From Candidatus Enterococcus murrayae (GTDB lineage: Bacteria; Bacillota; Bacilli; Lactobacillales; Enterococcaceae): a stretch of DNA of 64,000 nt. This document shows, piece by piece, positions 19,053 to 28,109 of this stretch. Each line of letters opens with the position of its first letter. Position 1 is the stretch's first letter. The notes beneath the pieces were generated by a model. The model ran no database searches, was not told the DNA's origin, and was given only the letters and a program-made list of their open reading frames with translations. The translations under genes and the position numbers were made by a program. The stretch spans positions 30,066-94,065 of the forward strand of contig NZ_JAFLVR010000072.1 of NCBI RefSeq assembly GCF_017315985.1, given 5' to 3'.

Positions 19053-20105
19053 TTATTCTTGATTGGTTTTAAATCTTCTATTCAAGAAATAGAAGAGGGG
19101 CAGGACGATCAATACAGAAAAGAAAACGATCGTATGAACAATATAGTTTTCATAATCTCCAACGATCAATGTTCGCGAGTGGTAGGTCTCGACGAATTGT
19201 TCACGGGGCTGATTTAACCGTGTCGTCAATTCCTTGAGATCGATCTGAACGGTTGCGTCCTGCAACTGCTCTTGAATCCCAGAATGTTCGATAAGATAGG
19301 CTTCCAACTGATTCTTTTCCGCCAATGTCGTTGCTTGCTCTTGCGTTAGATAGATTTCCTGTAAATCATAATCCTGAGCGGACCCTTCTATTCCAAATGA
19401 AAAGGCAGTCGGCAATAACAATAGTAGAAAAAATCGTTTGCTTTTTTTCTGATGGATAATTTTGTTCAGCTCTTGTGTCTGTAAATAGACGAAAATAATG
19501 AGGACAATGACTAGAATCGTCGGACAGATTGTCAGTAACAGAATCATATACGTAAACATCGTCCGGTATTCAATATTCCATGCTCGCTCCTTTGAATCTC
19601 CGGTGAGGTTCTCATATTTTTGCAGCTGCACCTGCGAGTATTTTTTATTGGCATGGATCTCATCGCCGCTTTTATAGGCGTGGACTGTTTTTTGAACGTT
19701 CTTTTCAAAATTGTAAAAGGTAAGACGACTTTCTACATTATCTAATGTCTCTACTTTGAATTCATCGATCGCAAGTGTTCGGCCATCTCCTAAAGACCAA
19801 AAATGAATTTCCGCCATTTCAGCTAGTTCCTCTTTACTTAGAGCCTTCAGATTTGCCTTCTTATCATACTCAAACGCTCTGCCGTCTATTCCTACCTGCT
19901 TTTGTTCAACGATCTTTCCATGCTTGGAGGTGATCGTCACCTTCAGCGGTATCGTGGTTTGCCTTTGTTTGCTGCTAATGGTGACATTTGGAAAATATGT
20001 TCCTGAACAAAGAGCGTTCTCCGATTTCTCTTCCGCAAAAGAGCTGACAGGAAACCCCAGCAACAGCCAGAATAAAATAAATACAACTCCCCTATTTGTC
20101 TTCAT
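19053..20105 (-). CDS. Membrane protein of unknown function coupled to a histidine kinase
   Basis: About 350 residues. A signal peptide is followed by an extracytoplasmic domain of about 160 residues, a membrane helix (about 190-215), a short basic loop, a second hydrophobic stretch, an extracellular Gln/Glu/Leu-rich segment and a final helix with a basic tail. I do not recognise the family. GAGGAG precedes the ATG at 20105, which lies inside the end of the kinase gene (overlap about 14 nt), so the two are translationally coupled. A role as accessory sensor or modulator of the kinase is plausible but unproven. Confidence 0.75.
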   Translation of the reverse strand: MKTNRGVVFILFWLLLGFPVSSFAEEKSENALCSGTYFPNVTISSKQRQTTIPLKVTITSKHGKIVEQKQVGIDGRAFEYDKKANLKALSKEELAEMAEIHFWSLGDGRTLAIDEFKVETLDNVESRLTFYNFEKNVQKTVHAYKSGDEIHANKKYSQVQLQKYENLTGDSKERAWNIEYRTMFTYMILLLTICPTILVIVLIIFVYLQTQELNKIIHQKKSKRFFLLLLLPTAFSFGIEGSAQDYDLQEIYLTQEQATTLAEKNQLEAYLIEHSGIQEQLQDATVQIDLKELTTRLNQPREQFVETYHSRTLIVGDYENYIVHTIVFFSVLIVLPLFYFLNRRFKTNQE

Positions 20106-21480
20106 CACATTTCTCCTCATTCGGAATCACTAGTCGTGTGACTACATAATTTTCCTCAATTAGATACTCGCAAGAGCCATGTAAGAACTTTGCCAAATCT
20201 TTGATCAAATAGATTCCGTTGCCGCTGCTGTATGAGTAATCCTTCGTGACTTTAGGCTTTAGAAACGGCGACTGATTACTTTCCAGAATCGTTTGGATAT
20301 GGTGGTTCTGAGTGACATTCTTAAAGGTCAAGTGCACATCCTTATCAACCTGCTCAAGCAAGATTTCTAATTCCGAATTTTCTAAGGTGTAATGAACCAT
20401 ATTCGAGCTGATATTATGAAGCAATAATCGAACGGCGACCTTATTTTGCCAAATCATCGCCTGCTCCGGTCCATCAAAAAAGAAGCTTAACTTCTTGTGC
20501 TTCAATTCATTCATTTGATATAGCTGAGAGGTTCGCACCATATCGACCAAATCAAACTGCTCAATCCCCGCATCGAACTCATACATATTTTCTCGCAATT
20601 GATGCAAAATATCGTTAATCTCCAATAGTAATTGATTGTAGATTGCGATTTCATTTTTGAAGAACTCCCGCTGTTGCCGCTCCTTGGTTTCAATCAGCTT
20701 CATCTCACTTTCCAATAGCTGGTTATGCAGCGGTCCTTTTAAATCATGCACCATCGCTTTTGATAAGTTGATCGTATTTTCTAAATGTTCTCGTTCTAAA
20801 GCCAAGGCAATCTCAAGATGTGTATTTTTTCCATAGACGGAATGCAGCGTATGCTTTTGCTTCAAAAAGAAGTTATTTAAGCGTTCATTCAGCTGATCGT
20901 CTACTTCCGTGAGTGCTTGCTCATCCAGCTCGTTTCGTTCCGCGCGATCCAATGACGTGGATATTTGATACAGCGGGGTCAAGAGCTTGCGCTGCAGCCA
21001 GATAATGATTAGGACTAATGCAATATAGATCAGTAGTATCAGCACATTGAACTTCACAATAAAGTCCTGCAATACCTTAACGAAGGGCACTTGGTAAATG
21101 ACATACCACAATGACCCTTTTTCTCCATTGATTCGAGTTTGCTCAAAGGACTCTAAAAACTTCGCATTATCATTTACCACGCCTTTGATTTTCGCATTAT
21201 CAGCCAGTTCGATGGTTGAGTATAGGCGATTTCCCTCTTGATCGCGGATAATCACCTCAAGAGCCACATTCTCAACGATTTTATCCAAGTCGGCCTTCCA
21301 ATGCTTTGTCTGCAACGCCTCCTGAATATCTTTTTGGACCTGTTCAATATAAGCATCCTCCGCATCACGATAAAGATTACGGAACACATAGACACTTTGC
21401 ACGATGACGCACACAAAAATAACGTAAATAATAATCGAAACAAACAAAAGACGTTTGTTGAATAGATAGTTTCGCTTCAT
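20092..21480 (-). CDS. Sensor histidine kinase
   Basis: A 462-residue membrane kinase. Helices at about 11-33 and 143-162 enclose an extracytoplasmic sensor of about 110 residues; a HAMP-like linker, a coiled-coil stretch and a dimerisation helix follow, with the phospho-acceptor His245 in MVHDLKGP. The C-terminal HATPase has a GNGIYL glycine box, and the N-box is poorly conserved. GGAG lies 9 nt before the ATG. No response regulator is adjacent; the WxL regulator at 11173 is the likely partner because it is the only intact one nearby. The signal is unknown. Confidence 0.85.
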   Translation of the reverse strand: MKRNYLFNKRLLFVSIIIYVIFVCVIVQSVYVFRNLYRDAEDAYIEQVQKDIQEALQTKHWKADLDKIVENVALEVIIRDQEGNRLYSTIELADNAKIKGVVNDNAKFLESFEQTRINGEKGSLWYVIYQVPFVKVLQDFIVKFNVLILLIYIALVLIIIWLQRKLLTPLYQISTSLDRAERNELDEQALTEVDDQLNERLNNFFLKQKHTLHSVYGKNTHLEIALALEREHLENTINLSKAMVHDLKGPLHNQLLESEMKLIETKERQQREFFKNEIAIYNQLLLEINDILHQLRENMYEFDAGIEQFDLVDMVRTSQLYQMNELKHKKLSFFFDGPEQAMIWQNKVAVRLLLHNISSNMVHYTLENSELEILLEQVDKDVHLTFKNVTQNHHIQTILESNQSPFLKPKVTKDYSYSSGNGIYLIKDLAKFLHGSCEYLIEENYVVTRLVIPNEEKCDEDK

Positions 21481-21618
21481 TCAATTTTTCTCCATTTTTC
21501 GTTATATCAATTATTTATTATACCTTAAATATATTGAATAAAATCACTTGATCTAAAATAATCCTTTATCTTTCATTTAAAATAGTTAATAACTTCGGTA
21601 AAATAAACAAAAAAACAA
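21481..21618. other. AT-rich gap upstream of the kinase operon
   Basis: This stretch presumably contains the kinase promoter. I see no ORF, repeat or RNA motif in it. Confidence 0.4.
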
Positions 21619-21654
21619 GTCTGGAACAATCAAATGTCTTTGATCGTTCCAGAC
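21619..21654 (-). terminator. Terminator of proS
   Basis: A nearly perfect 16-bp stem (21619-21634/21639-21654) is followed on the reverse strand by a T run, downstream of the proS stop. Confidence 0.85.
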
Positions 21655-21794
21655 TCTAAGAATATAACCGCACAGATCAACCTTTTTGGGAAACCAAATT
21701 CCCGACCGTCCTGCTTACTGGTGGCTGATTGATAAAACAGTAATCGCAAAAACTTTCTATATATAAAAGTGATGCTGTAGCGGACTTCCTCAAA

Positions 21795-23234
21795 TTAATA
21801 AGCGCGCGCGATCCAAACAGTGTGTTTCGCAGGCTTTCCACTAACGATGTCGACTGTTTTTTCAACAGGCGGGTTAAATGGAATATTTCGTGTCGTGAAG
21901 CCAGTCTCTTCTTTGATCTTAGCTTCAGTTTCATCGCTGCCATCCCAACCAATCAAAACAAATCCTGGGATTTCGCCGGCTTCTTTAGACTTTTCAATGT
22001 GTGCTTTCAACTCATCTAAAGTATCAATATCAGTATGTTCATTCGCTTCATAGCGTTTTTGCGCACTTACGAATAAACGTTTTTGCATAACATCTAGTTG
22101 TTCCACGATGTAATCTTCGATACTGTCTAATGACACGGATTCCTTGTCATCAAGATCACGCATTTTGATTACGGCTTGATTGTTCTCTAAGTCGCGAGGC
22201 CCGAATTCTACTCGTAATGGCGCACCCTTTAATTCCCATTCGTTGAACTTATAGCCTGGTGTGTTGTCTGTTTCGTCGATACGAACACGCAAGCCTTTTT
22301 CAACTAACGAAGCTTTCAATTCATGCAAGCGATCAAGAATAGCTGGGTTCTTTTGCCAAGGTCCAACTGGAACCAAAATCACTTGTGTTGGTGCTACTTT
22401 TGGTGGTAAGACAAGTCCTTGTTCGTCCCCATGAACCATGATCAATGAGCCGATCAAACGAGTTGAGATTCCCCAAGAAGTCGTGTATACATGCTCATGT
22501 TCGTTATTACGGTTCAAGAATTTAATGTCGAAGGCTTCCGCAAAATTCTGACCAAGGTAATGAGACGTTCCTGCTTGGACGGCTTTCCCGTCACGCATCA
22601 TTGCCTCTACAGAATAAGTATCCACCGCTCCGGCAAAACGTTCGGAAGGTGTTTTTTGTCCACGATATACTGGAATCGCCAATGTGTCTTCGATCAACGT
22701 AGCATACGCTTCTAGGATACCCATTGTCCGTTCACGAGCATTTTCTTCTGATTCATGAGCCGTATGACCTTCTTGCCATAAAAATTCTGACGTACGCAAG
22801 AATGGCATCGTCTTTTTCTCCCAACGGAAAACGTTCGCCCATTGGTTGATTTCATAAGGAAGATCACGGTAAGAATTGATCCAGTTAGAGAAAGCATCCC
22901 CGATCAATGTTTCAGAGGTTGGACGCAATGCATATGGCTCTTCTAATTCTTCATCGCCAACCTTTGTCAACCATGGCAATTCTGGTGCAAAACCTTCTAC
23001 GTGCTCTTCTTCTTTTTCCAAGAAATGTTTAGGAATCAGCATTGGGAAGTAGACATTACGAATGTCTTGTGTTTTTAGGTATTTGTTAAAGTCCTCTTGA
23101 ATATGTTCCCATAATTCCCAGCCATCTGGTTTAAAGATGATACAGCCACGAACAGGTGAATAATCCATTAAGTCAGCTTTTTGGATTGTCTGTAAATACC
23201 ATTTTGAAAAATCTTCTTTTTGTAAGTTTGTCAT
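21795..23234 (-). CDS. proS: Proline--tRNA ligase, archaeal/eukaryotic type
   Basis: A 479-residue class II synthetase that charges tRNA-Pro. The length, the SPVRGC segment near the N-terminus, the motif-2 region with LRPTSET, and the C-terminal anticodon domain ending in an aromatic residue mark the short archaeal/eukaryotic-type ProRS. It lacks the insertion domain of the roughly 570-residue bacterial form. It is controlled by a T-box leader with a proline specifier. GGAGG precedes the ATG. It is a single-gene unit, not beside rseP or polC where bacterial-type proS often lies in Firmicutes, so it may be a second copy or a replacement. Confidence 0.92.
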   Translation of the reverse strand: MTNLQKEDFSKWYLQTIQKADLMDYSPVRGCIIFKPDGWELWEHIQEDFNKYLKTQDIRNVYFPMLIPKHFLEKEEEHVEGFAPELPWLTKVGDEELEEPYALRPTSETLIGDAFSNWINSYRDLPYEINQWANVFRWEKKTMPFLRTSEFLWQEGHTAHESEENARERTMGILEAYATLIEDTLAIPVYRGQKTPSERFAGAVDTYSVEAMMRDGKAVQAGTSHYLGQNFAEAFDIKFLNRNNEHEHVYTTSWGISTRLIGSLIMVHGDEQGLVLPPKVAPTQVILVPVGPWQKNPAILDRLHELKASLVEKGLRVRIDETDNTPGYKFNEWELKGAPLRVEFGPRDLENNQAVIKMRDLDDKESVSLDSIEDYIVEQLDVMQKRLFVSAQKRYEANEHTDIDTLDELKAHIEKSKEAGEIPGFVLIGWDGSDETEAKIKEETGFTTRNIPFNPPVEKTVDIVSGKPAKHTVWIARAY

Positions 23235-23260
23235 TCATGCTTCCTCCTAAAAATAAAAAT

Positions 23261-23495
23261 AAAAAAACCGTTCCATCCCTACAACTTGTAAGGACGAAAC
23301 GGATAATTTCGCGGTACCACCTTGCTTGGTCAGACTATGCCGACCCAACTTTCAGCTCCAATAACGCTGGAGTCGCGTGCTGCTTTCACAGCAATCAACT
23401 TTGGTAGGTTCATAAATCTCAGAGGGCGTGTTGATCTTTCAGACGGTGAATCAACTCTCTGCTGCCGATAAAATTTATTACTAGTCCAAATGCTT
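23261..23495 (-). promoter_or_regulatory. T-box riboswitch of proS
   Basis: On the reverse strand a Stem I with an AGTA bulge is followed by GAA-CCU-ACC, with the proline codon CCU (23406-23408) as probable specifier. The conserved antiterminator sequence is at 23310-23323, and a terminator stem with a T-tract at about 23261-23303. Uncharged tRNA-Pro would favour read-through into proS, which starts 27 bp beyond. Confidence 0.92.
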
Positions 23496-23501
23496 AACAC
23501 C

Positions 23502-23530
23502 ATATTAAAGACTTCTCATCAAAAATGCAA
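23502..23530 (-). promoter_or_regulatory. Promoter of the proS T-box leader
   Basis: TTGCAT (23525-23530), a 17-bp spacer and TAATAT (23502-23507) on the reverse strand start the leader near 23495. Confidence 0.65.
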
Positions 23531-23551
23531 GCCCCAATTTCAAATTTTTTT

Positions 23552-24403
23552 CTAATCTTCTGGAACATAGCGTTCTTCTAGACGGCTCATCCACCATCCT
23601 AAAGCCGCACCTAAAACACATAAAACCGCACAACCAAGGAATCCAAGGAAGCCGATTCCGCTATAATCTGTCGGTACAATCATGACCGTTGAAGCAAAAA
23701 CAATCCCTAAAATAAAATGATACATCGGTGCATAATAACGGCTGAAAACCCAATCCATGACCTTCGATAAGCTCAAGACCGTCACTAATCCGCCGATCCC
23801 GATAGGAATGATGACACCCATATCGACTGTTTTGAAGCCATCGGCCATCGCCTTATACATGCCCATATACACTAAGAAGTTTGAAGGGCTGAGACCTGGC
23901 ACGATCAACCCTAAACCAATCAAAGCGCCTGCGATCATCCAAGTGAAAAAGTTTTGGTCAACGGTACCGAACAAGCCAGAGCCCTTCCATAAGAACAAGA
24001 AGCCGACAACAAAACTAACAGCGATAATCACATAATCCTTTGTTCCTCGCCCTTTCTTTCCTGCTTCCTTCCACAAGGCCGGCACTGTTCCGATGATACA
24101 GCCGACAAAGAACCACAGCATGATCGTTTCAAACTCGCCCAGCAAGAAGCTGACCGCAAAAGAAAGTACGAACACTCCTGTTAAGCCGCCTAGACCGACT
24201 GGAATGAAAAATAAGACATTCTCTTTAAAATTCTTTGTAATGTGCGCCAAAAATGAAATAATCCGTTCATAAATACCAAATACTGCTGCCAGAGCTCCGC
24301 CGCTGACACCTGGTAGAATAAATCCCGAGCCGATGAACATTCCTTTGATGAAGCGTAAAAACCAGTCGCTTTTATTCGGCTGTGTTGCTTTTTCGTTTTC
24401 CAT
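23552..24403 (-). CDS. DUF368 polyprenyl-phosphate transporter family protein
   Basis: A 283-residue membrane protein with about eight hydrophobic helices and the paired family motifs GSGFILPGVSGG and LIVPGLSPS, one per inverted half. DUF368 (PopT) proteins have been linked to recycling of undecaprenyl phosphate across the membrane for wall synthesis. GGAGG lies 12 nt before the ATG, a long spacing. A three-helix inverted-repeat region lies about 150 bp upstream. The gene stands alone. Confidence 0.85.
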   Translation of the reverse strand: MENEKATQPNKSDWFLRFIKGMFIGSGFILPGVSGGALAAVFGIYERIISFLAHITKNFKENVLFFIPVGLGGLTGVFVLSFAVSFLLGEFETIMLWFFVGCIIGTVPALWKEAGKKGRGTKDYVIIAVSFVVGFLFLWKGSGLFGTVDQNFFTWMIAGALIGLGLIVPGLSPSNFLVYMGMYKAMADGFKTVDMGVIIPIGIGGLVTVLSLSKVMDWVFSRYYAPMYHFILGIVFASTVMIVPTDYSGIGFLGFLGCAVLCVLGAALGWWMSRLEERYVPED

Positions 24404-24547
24404 AAAAAAATAAGTCCTCCTAGTTCATTTAAAAGAGTTCATTCTTCACAATGGGAAAAATGAATCCATCTGTTGTTACATATACCATTTTGTTGCCCAA
24501 AATAAAATAGGTATTTCTTTTGTACCTTAGCAGTGTACCGATAAAAA

Positions 24548-24684
24548 GTAGGCGGCGCAAGACCATCTAGCGGCTAGATAGAGAAAACTTAAAGAAACTT
24601 TTGAGATTGCGACAAAAGTTTATTTTCTGTTAAAAGTTATTTTTTCTCCTCAATTATTTTACTTAGTTTGAATCGACCGCCTAC
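24548..24684. other. Candidate structured RNA or three-stem element
   Basis: An exact 8-bp inverted repeat (GTAGGCGG 24548-24555, CCGCCTAC 24677-24684) encloses two exact hairpins: ATCTAG/CTAGAT with a CGG loop (24565-24579) and a 9-bp stem with a 9-nt loop (24595-24603/24613-24621). The arrangement resembles a junction RNA. It lies in a 346-bp gap between the quinone reductase terminator and the DUF368 gene. No known riboswitch motif is recognised. Confidence 0.4.
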
Positions 24685-24713
24685 CAAAGCAGCTGAAGTG
24701 ATAAAATAAAAAA

Positions 24714-24742
24714 CGGAGCTCACCATTTACTGCTGAGCTCCG
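24714..24742 (-). terminator. Terminator of the quinone reductase gene
   Basis: CGGAGCTCA/TGAGCTCCG (24714-24722/24734-24742) is followed on the reverse strand by a T run. Confidence 0.85.
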
Positions 24743-24749
24743 AATCCTT

Positions 24750-25316
24750 TTAAATTTTACTATAAACCGAATCAAGATATTCTTGACGCTCTTCCTCCGT
24801 CAAATTTTTCACTGAGCCGATATGATACCAAGAAATATTGCGCATACCAATATCCTCTAATGTGGTCGTCAACTGATGTTTGTAGCTTCGGGTGCAGTGC
24901 TGCTCCAAGCTTTCTGTAGGCTGGTCAGAGGTGGTGAAGACTACGACCGAATCGACCGATAACAAAGGCTGAATGCCGTTGCCGCCATCAAAAAAAGCGA
25001 AATCATTTAGCAGTACTTTATCAAGAAAGCCCTTTAAACTTGCCGGTGAGCTGTACCACCAAATGGGAAAGATCAATACCAACTGTGTCGTTTCCCGCAG
25101 CAAGCTCATGTAATGCAACACCAATGGATCTAAAACGGAGCCACTTTGGTAAACGGCCAATTCCTCTTGCTTCATGACTGGATCAAAGCCGTCTTTATTT
25201 AGATCGATCACCTGATAGATTTTTTGATCTTGGTCCAGACCTGCGACCAATTTGTTCAGGACACCATGATTAAAACTGCCCTTCCACGGATGATCAATAA
25301 TCAATGTTGTTGTCAT
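24750..25316 (-). CDS. NAD(P)H:quinone oxidoreductase-like flavoprotein
   Basis: A 188-residue flavodoxin-fold protein of the NQO/KefF/YwrO type. FMN- and quinone-site motifs are visible as FPIWWYSSPASLKGFLDKVL (about 80-99) and a His-rich N-terminal phosphate loop. It would transfer two electrons from NAD(P)H to quinones or similar electrophiles in the cytosol. Its length is normal for the family. It is a single-gene unit with a strong terminator. The substrate is not known. Confidence 0.85.
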   Translation of the reverse strand: MTTTLIIDHPWKGSFNHGVLNKLVAGLDQDQKIYQVIDLNKDGFDPVMKQEELAVYQSGSVLDPLVLHYMSLLRETTQLVLIFPIWWYSSPASLKGFLDKVLLNDFAFFDGGNGIQPLLSVDSVVVFTTSDQPTESLEQHCTRSYKHQLTTTLEDIGMRNISWYHIGSVKNLTEEERQEYLDSVYSKI

Positions 25317-25523
25317 TTTCGTCTCCTCTTTACCCTTTTTATCAAAAGTAGCACAAATTCATTACATTTTGATTTCAGTTACATGTCAAACAAGCTAAGA
25401 ACATGATAAAGTTAAGTTATAACTTAGAAGAAATACCCTTTCTTTTTTTACAAAGACACCCGTTCAAGGAGCGGATTCTCTACCAGAGAAATAAAATTGA
25501 TCCACTGATAAAGGAGCGATTGT

Positions 25524-26051
25524 TTGAAGTACATACCTAATCTATTGACCATTTTTCGCATCTTAGCTTCCCTGTTGATACTCGTCGTCTCTGATCGTTT
25601 CTTCTTTCCACTTTATTTCTTTGCAGGAGTGACAGATATCCTCGATGGCTGGATCGCTCGAAAAATGAATTGGATGAGCGCTTTTGGCACTTTTTTAGAT
25701 AGTATCGCTGATTTGATTTTCTTCATCGTCGTCGTGCTAAAAATAATTTTAACGATCAAATTGCCGGCATTTCTATTGTGGGGCGCACTAGTCATCGTAC
25801 TGATTCGCTGTCTCACTTATTTAATTGGCGCCCTTCGCTTCCATCAATTCGCCAGTCTGCATACCTATCTGAACAAATTGACTGGACTATTGCTCTTTTT
25901 ATCTCCGATTCTTTTGCTCATCATTCCGGTCACTCCTTTTGGGATCATTCTTTTGATTTGCGGCTGCTTAGCCGCTATCGAAGAATTTTTGATCGTATGG
26001 ACTACTAAAAAGCTGGATAAAAATGTGCCGACGATTTTTCATAAATATTAA
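25524..26051 (+). CDS. CDP-alcohol phosphatidyltransferase family protein
   Basis: A 175-residue integral membrane enzyme with the CDP-OH-P signature DGxxAR-x8-GxxxDxxxD (about residues 40-62) and four or five further hydrophobic helices. It would join a CDP-activated lipid to an alcohol; PgsA-like or cardiolipin-like activity is possible. At 175 residues it is slightly shorter than PgsA. The start is TTG, 7 nt after AAGGAG, with no better alternative. It runs toward the MGMT-like gene 95 bp downstream. Confidence 0.85.
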   Translation: MKYIPNLLTIFRILASLLILVVSDRFFFPLYFFAGVTDILDGWIARKMNWMSAFGTFLDSIADLIFFIVVVLKIILTIKLPAFLLWGALVIVLIRCLTYLIGALRFHQFASLHTYLNKLTGLLLFLSPILLLIIPVTPFGIILLICGCLAAIEEFLIVWTTKKLDKNVPTIFHKY

Positions 26052-26146
26052 ACTGTCTCATTGCATGATACTTTTCTACTGGGTAAACTAGTCATAGGAC
26101 TTACGCGCGTAATGACTACTAATTGGACTGTTAGGAGGTGGCCCTC

Positions 26147-26623
26147 ATGGCAAATGAGGATCAAAAGGATTTCAATGCAATGCTGAATGAAGATAAAGGA
26201 ATGCCGAAGATGCAGATTGTCACCGATGAGGCGACGATCAAACGCTATGGCGGAACAAAGATGTACTTCGCACCCCCATTGGATTATGATGCGCTTATGA
26301 AAAGGATCCCTTATGGCAAAATCATTACTACCAGTGCGATCAGAGACTTTCTAGCCAAACAAAACGGCGGTGACTTCACCGAGCCAATTACAGCAGGTGC
26401 TTTTATCTCGATCGCTGCTTGGGCAAGTGAACAGCGTGACACAGACCCCACACCTTATTGGCGAACATTAAAAGCAAAAGGAGAGCTCCAGCCGAAGTTT
26501 CCCGGCGGTGTGGAGGCGCAAATCGAAAAGCTTGAAGCTGAAGGGCATACGATCATTCGCCGTGGCAGAAAAAATTTCCGTTATTATGTTGAAAATTACG
26601 AAGAATCAATGTATGAGTTATAG
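26147..26623 (+). CDS. MGMT-like small protein
   Basis: A 158-residue protein resembling the MGMT/alkyltransferase-like group. Its ITTSAIRDFLAKQNG and AGAFISIAAWASEQ segments match the winged-helix part of that fold, and it has the typical TPYWRTLK motif. The alkyl-accepting PCHR cysteine motif of true methyltransferases is absent, so DNA repair by methyl transfer is not expected. GGAGG lies 8 nt before the ATG at 26147; an earlier in-frame GTG at 26138 overlaps it and is rejected. The function is unknown. Confidence 0.65.
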   Translation: MANEDQKDFNAMLNEDKGMPKMQIVTDEATIKRYGGTKMYFAPPLDYDALMKRIPYGKIITTSAIRDFLAKQNGGDFTEPITAGAFISIAAWASEQRDTDPTPYWRTLKAKGELQPKFPGGVEAQIEKLEAEGHTIIRRGRKNFRYYVENYEESMYEL

Positions 26624-26650
26624 CCGTTTTCTTTACGAAGACGGTTTTTT
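26624..26650 (+). terminator. Terminator of the MGMT-like gene
   Basis: CCGTTTTC/GAAGACGG followed by six or more T, overlapping the stop region. Confidence 0.75.
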
Positions 26651-26877
26651 TATTGTATTTTTTTGCTCAATTTATTTGCACTTTTCTGGTAATTCAAGTC
26701 ATGAAAGGCTTTTCCTTGATTCACTCTACAGTGCATATTTTTATTATATATTTTCCTACTGAGATTCGATAAAATGGTTGATAGGATAGGATTTTTGCGG
26801 GATATCCTTTTTATTTAAAGGCTTTAATGAGCTTCCAGAAAACATTCTATTTTTCAATTTCAAACAGGAGGAAAACG

Positions 26878-28065
26878 ATGGAGATTAGTGAACATACGCT
26901 CGCAGATTATCTGCTTCAACGAACCACCCTTTTCAATAAAACTAGTCCCCTCATCGTGACGGCTCTTTCCAACGAAAAGGACAAATACGTTGATGGCTAT
27001 TTGAATTATCTTTATATCCTCAAACAAGGCAATAAAAAATACATTACGAAGCATTCAAAAACGACCGTCTCCAGCGGTATCGCACTAGCTCCGATCGATC
27101 CAAAACGGAATTATTTGGAGTACATGACCTATCAGCTGCGAGCCGGTTTAGCTCCCCAGATGGTTCCTGAAACCTATTTTGCCGATCCCACAGCCCATCT
27201 TTTTGTTATGGAGGATCTCTCCTACTTAACGGTCTTGCGCTTTTCACTTTGCCGCGGTCAGCAATTTCCGCGTTTGGGAAAACAGGTCGGAGAATATCTT
27301 GCTCGGACACATTTAGCGACAGCAAAAATGAAACTATCCGCCGACTATTGGCATGCGTTAAAAAGCTATTTTCAAAATGGCGACATGCGAATCATTATCA
27401 CAGATTTCATTTTGAAGCCGCCGCCAAGAAATGCTGAACCGAAAACAGCCTATGAAGAAGCACTGCTGGATATTCTAGATGCAATTTTAGAAGAGCCTGT
27501 CATAAAGCAAGAGTGGGACACCTTGATTGAACGTATTTCTACTAAGGACGAGTGCTTGATCCATGGCGATTTTCATTCTTCCAATATTTTTGTTTCGCAG
27601 AATTCTTTTAAAGTGATCGATATGGAATACACCATGACGGGACCCTTTTCCTACGATATCGGCTATTTCTTAGCCAACATCCTGTCTCAATATGCGGCCT
27701 TCAGTATCAAAGGCGATGCTTCCATGTGTGAGTTTCTATTACAGGTCATTAAGGATACCTATAAAACGTATTTTACTTATTTTTCAGACCATACAGCTGG
27801 GGCTCAGAAGGACTGCTTCTTAGAAATTTTACAAGATTCGCTGGGCTACTTGGCTATGGCTAATATCAATCGAATCGCCAATTTGGGAGAATTTCCAGAT
27901 TTTGATTGCTTAGCTAGTCCTGAAGAGACGTTCTTGGCAAAAGGGCTTTCCATGATGCTGGCACAAGCATTGTTCAAAAAGCGCGGACAGCTCTCAACCA
28001 CTGAAGCGGCTTGCCAATTGATCCAAACAACCCGAAATAATTTTTTACAGCAATTAATCCTATAA
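26878..28065 (+). CDS. MtnK-like small-molecule kinase beside pduST
   Basis: A 395-residue kinase with the aminoglycoside-phosphotransferase/choline-kinase fold, closest in layout to S-methyl-5-thioribose kinase. The catalytic loop HGDFHSSN is at about 229-236, the metal-binding Asp248 is in VIDMEY, and GPFSYDIGYFLAN follows. AGGAGG lies before the ATG at 26878; an earlier frame start at 26827 has no site. It lies 44 bp upstream of pduS on the same strand and is probably co-transcribed. Such a kinase is not a standard pdu member. The substrate could be methylthioribose or a related 5-deoxypentose; this is inference. Confidence 0.7.
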   Translation: MEISEHTLADYLLQRTTLFNKTSPLIVTALSNEKDKYVDGYLNYLYILKQGNKKYITKHSKTTVSSGIALAPIDPKRNYLEYMTYQLRAGLAPQMVPETYFADPTAHLFVMEDLSYLTVLRFSLCRGQQFPRLGKQVGEYLARTHLATAKMKLSADYWHALKSYFQNGDMRIIITDFILKPPPRNAEPKTAYEEALLDILDAILEEPVIKQEWDTLIERISTKDECLIHGDFHSSNIFVSQNSFKVIDMEYTMTGPFSYDIGYFLANILSQYAAFSIKGDASMCEFLLQVIKDTYKTYFTYFSDHTAGAQKDCFLEILQDSLGYLAMANINRIANLGEFPDFDCLASPEETFLAKGLSMMLAQALFKKRGQLSTTEAACQLIQTTRNNFLQQLIL

Positions 28066-28109
28066 AAATGTAACCGCTCTTATTTAACTTAAAGAAATGA
28101 GGAACGAGT

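Noticed and set aside
26783..26813. Hairpin AGGATA/TATCCT with T run before the MtnK-like kinase
   Set aside because: Only 6 bp with a 14-nt loop; an attenuator is possible but too weak to call.
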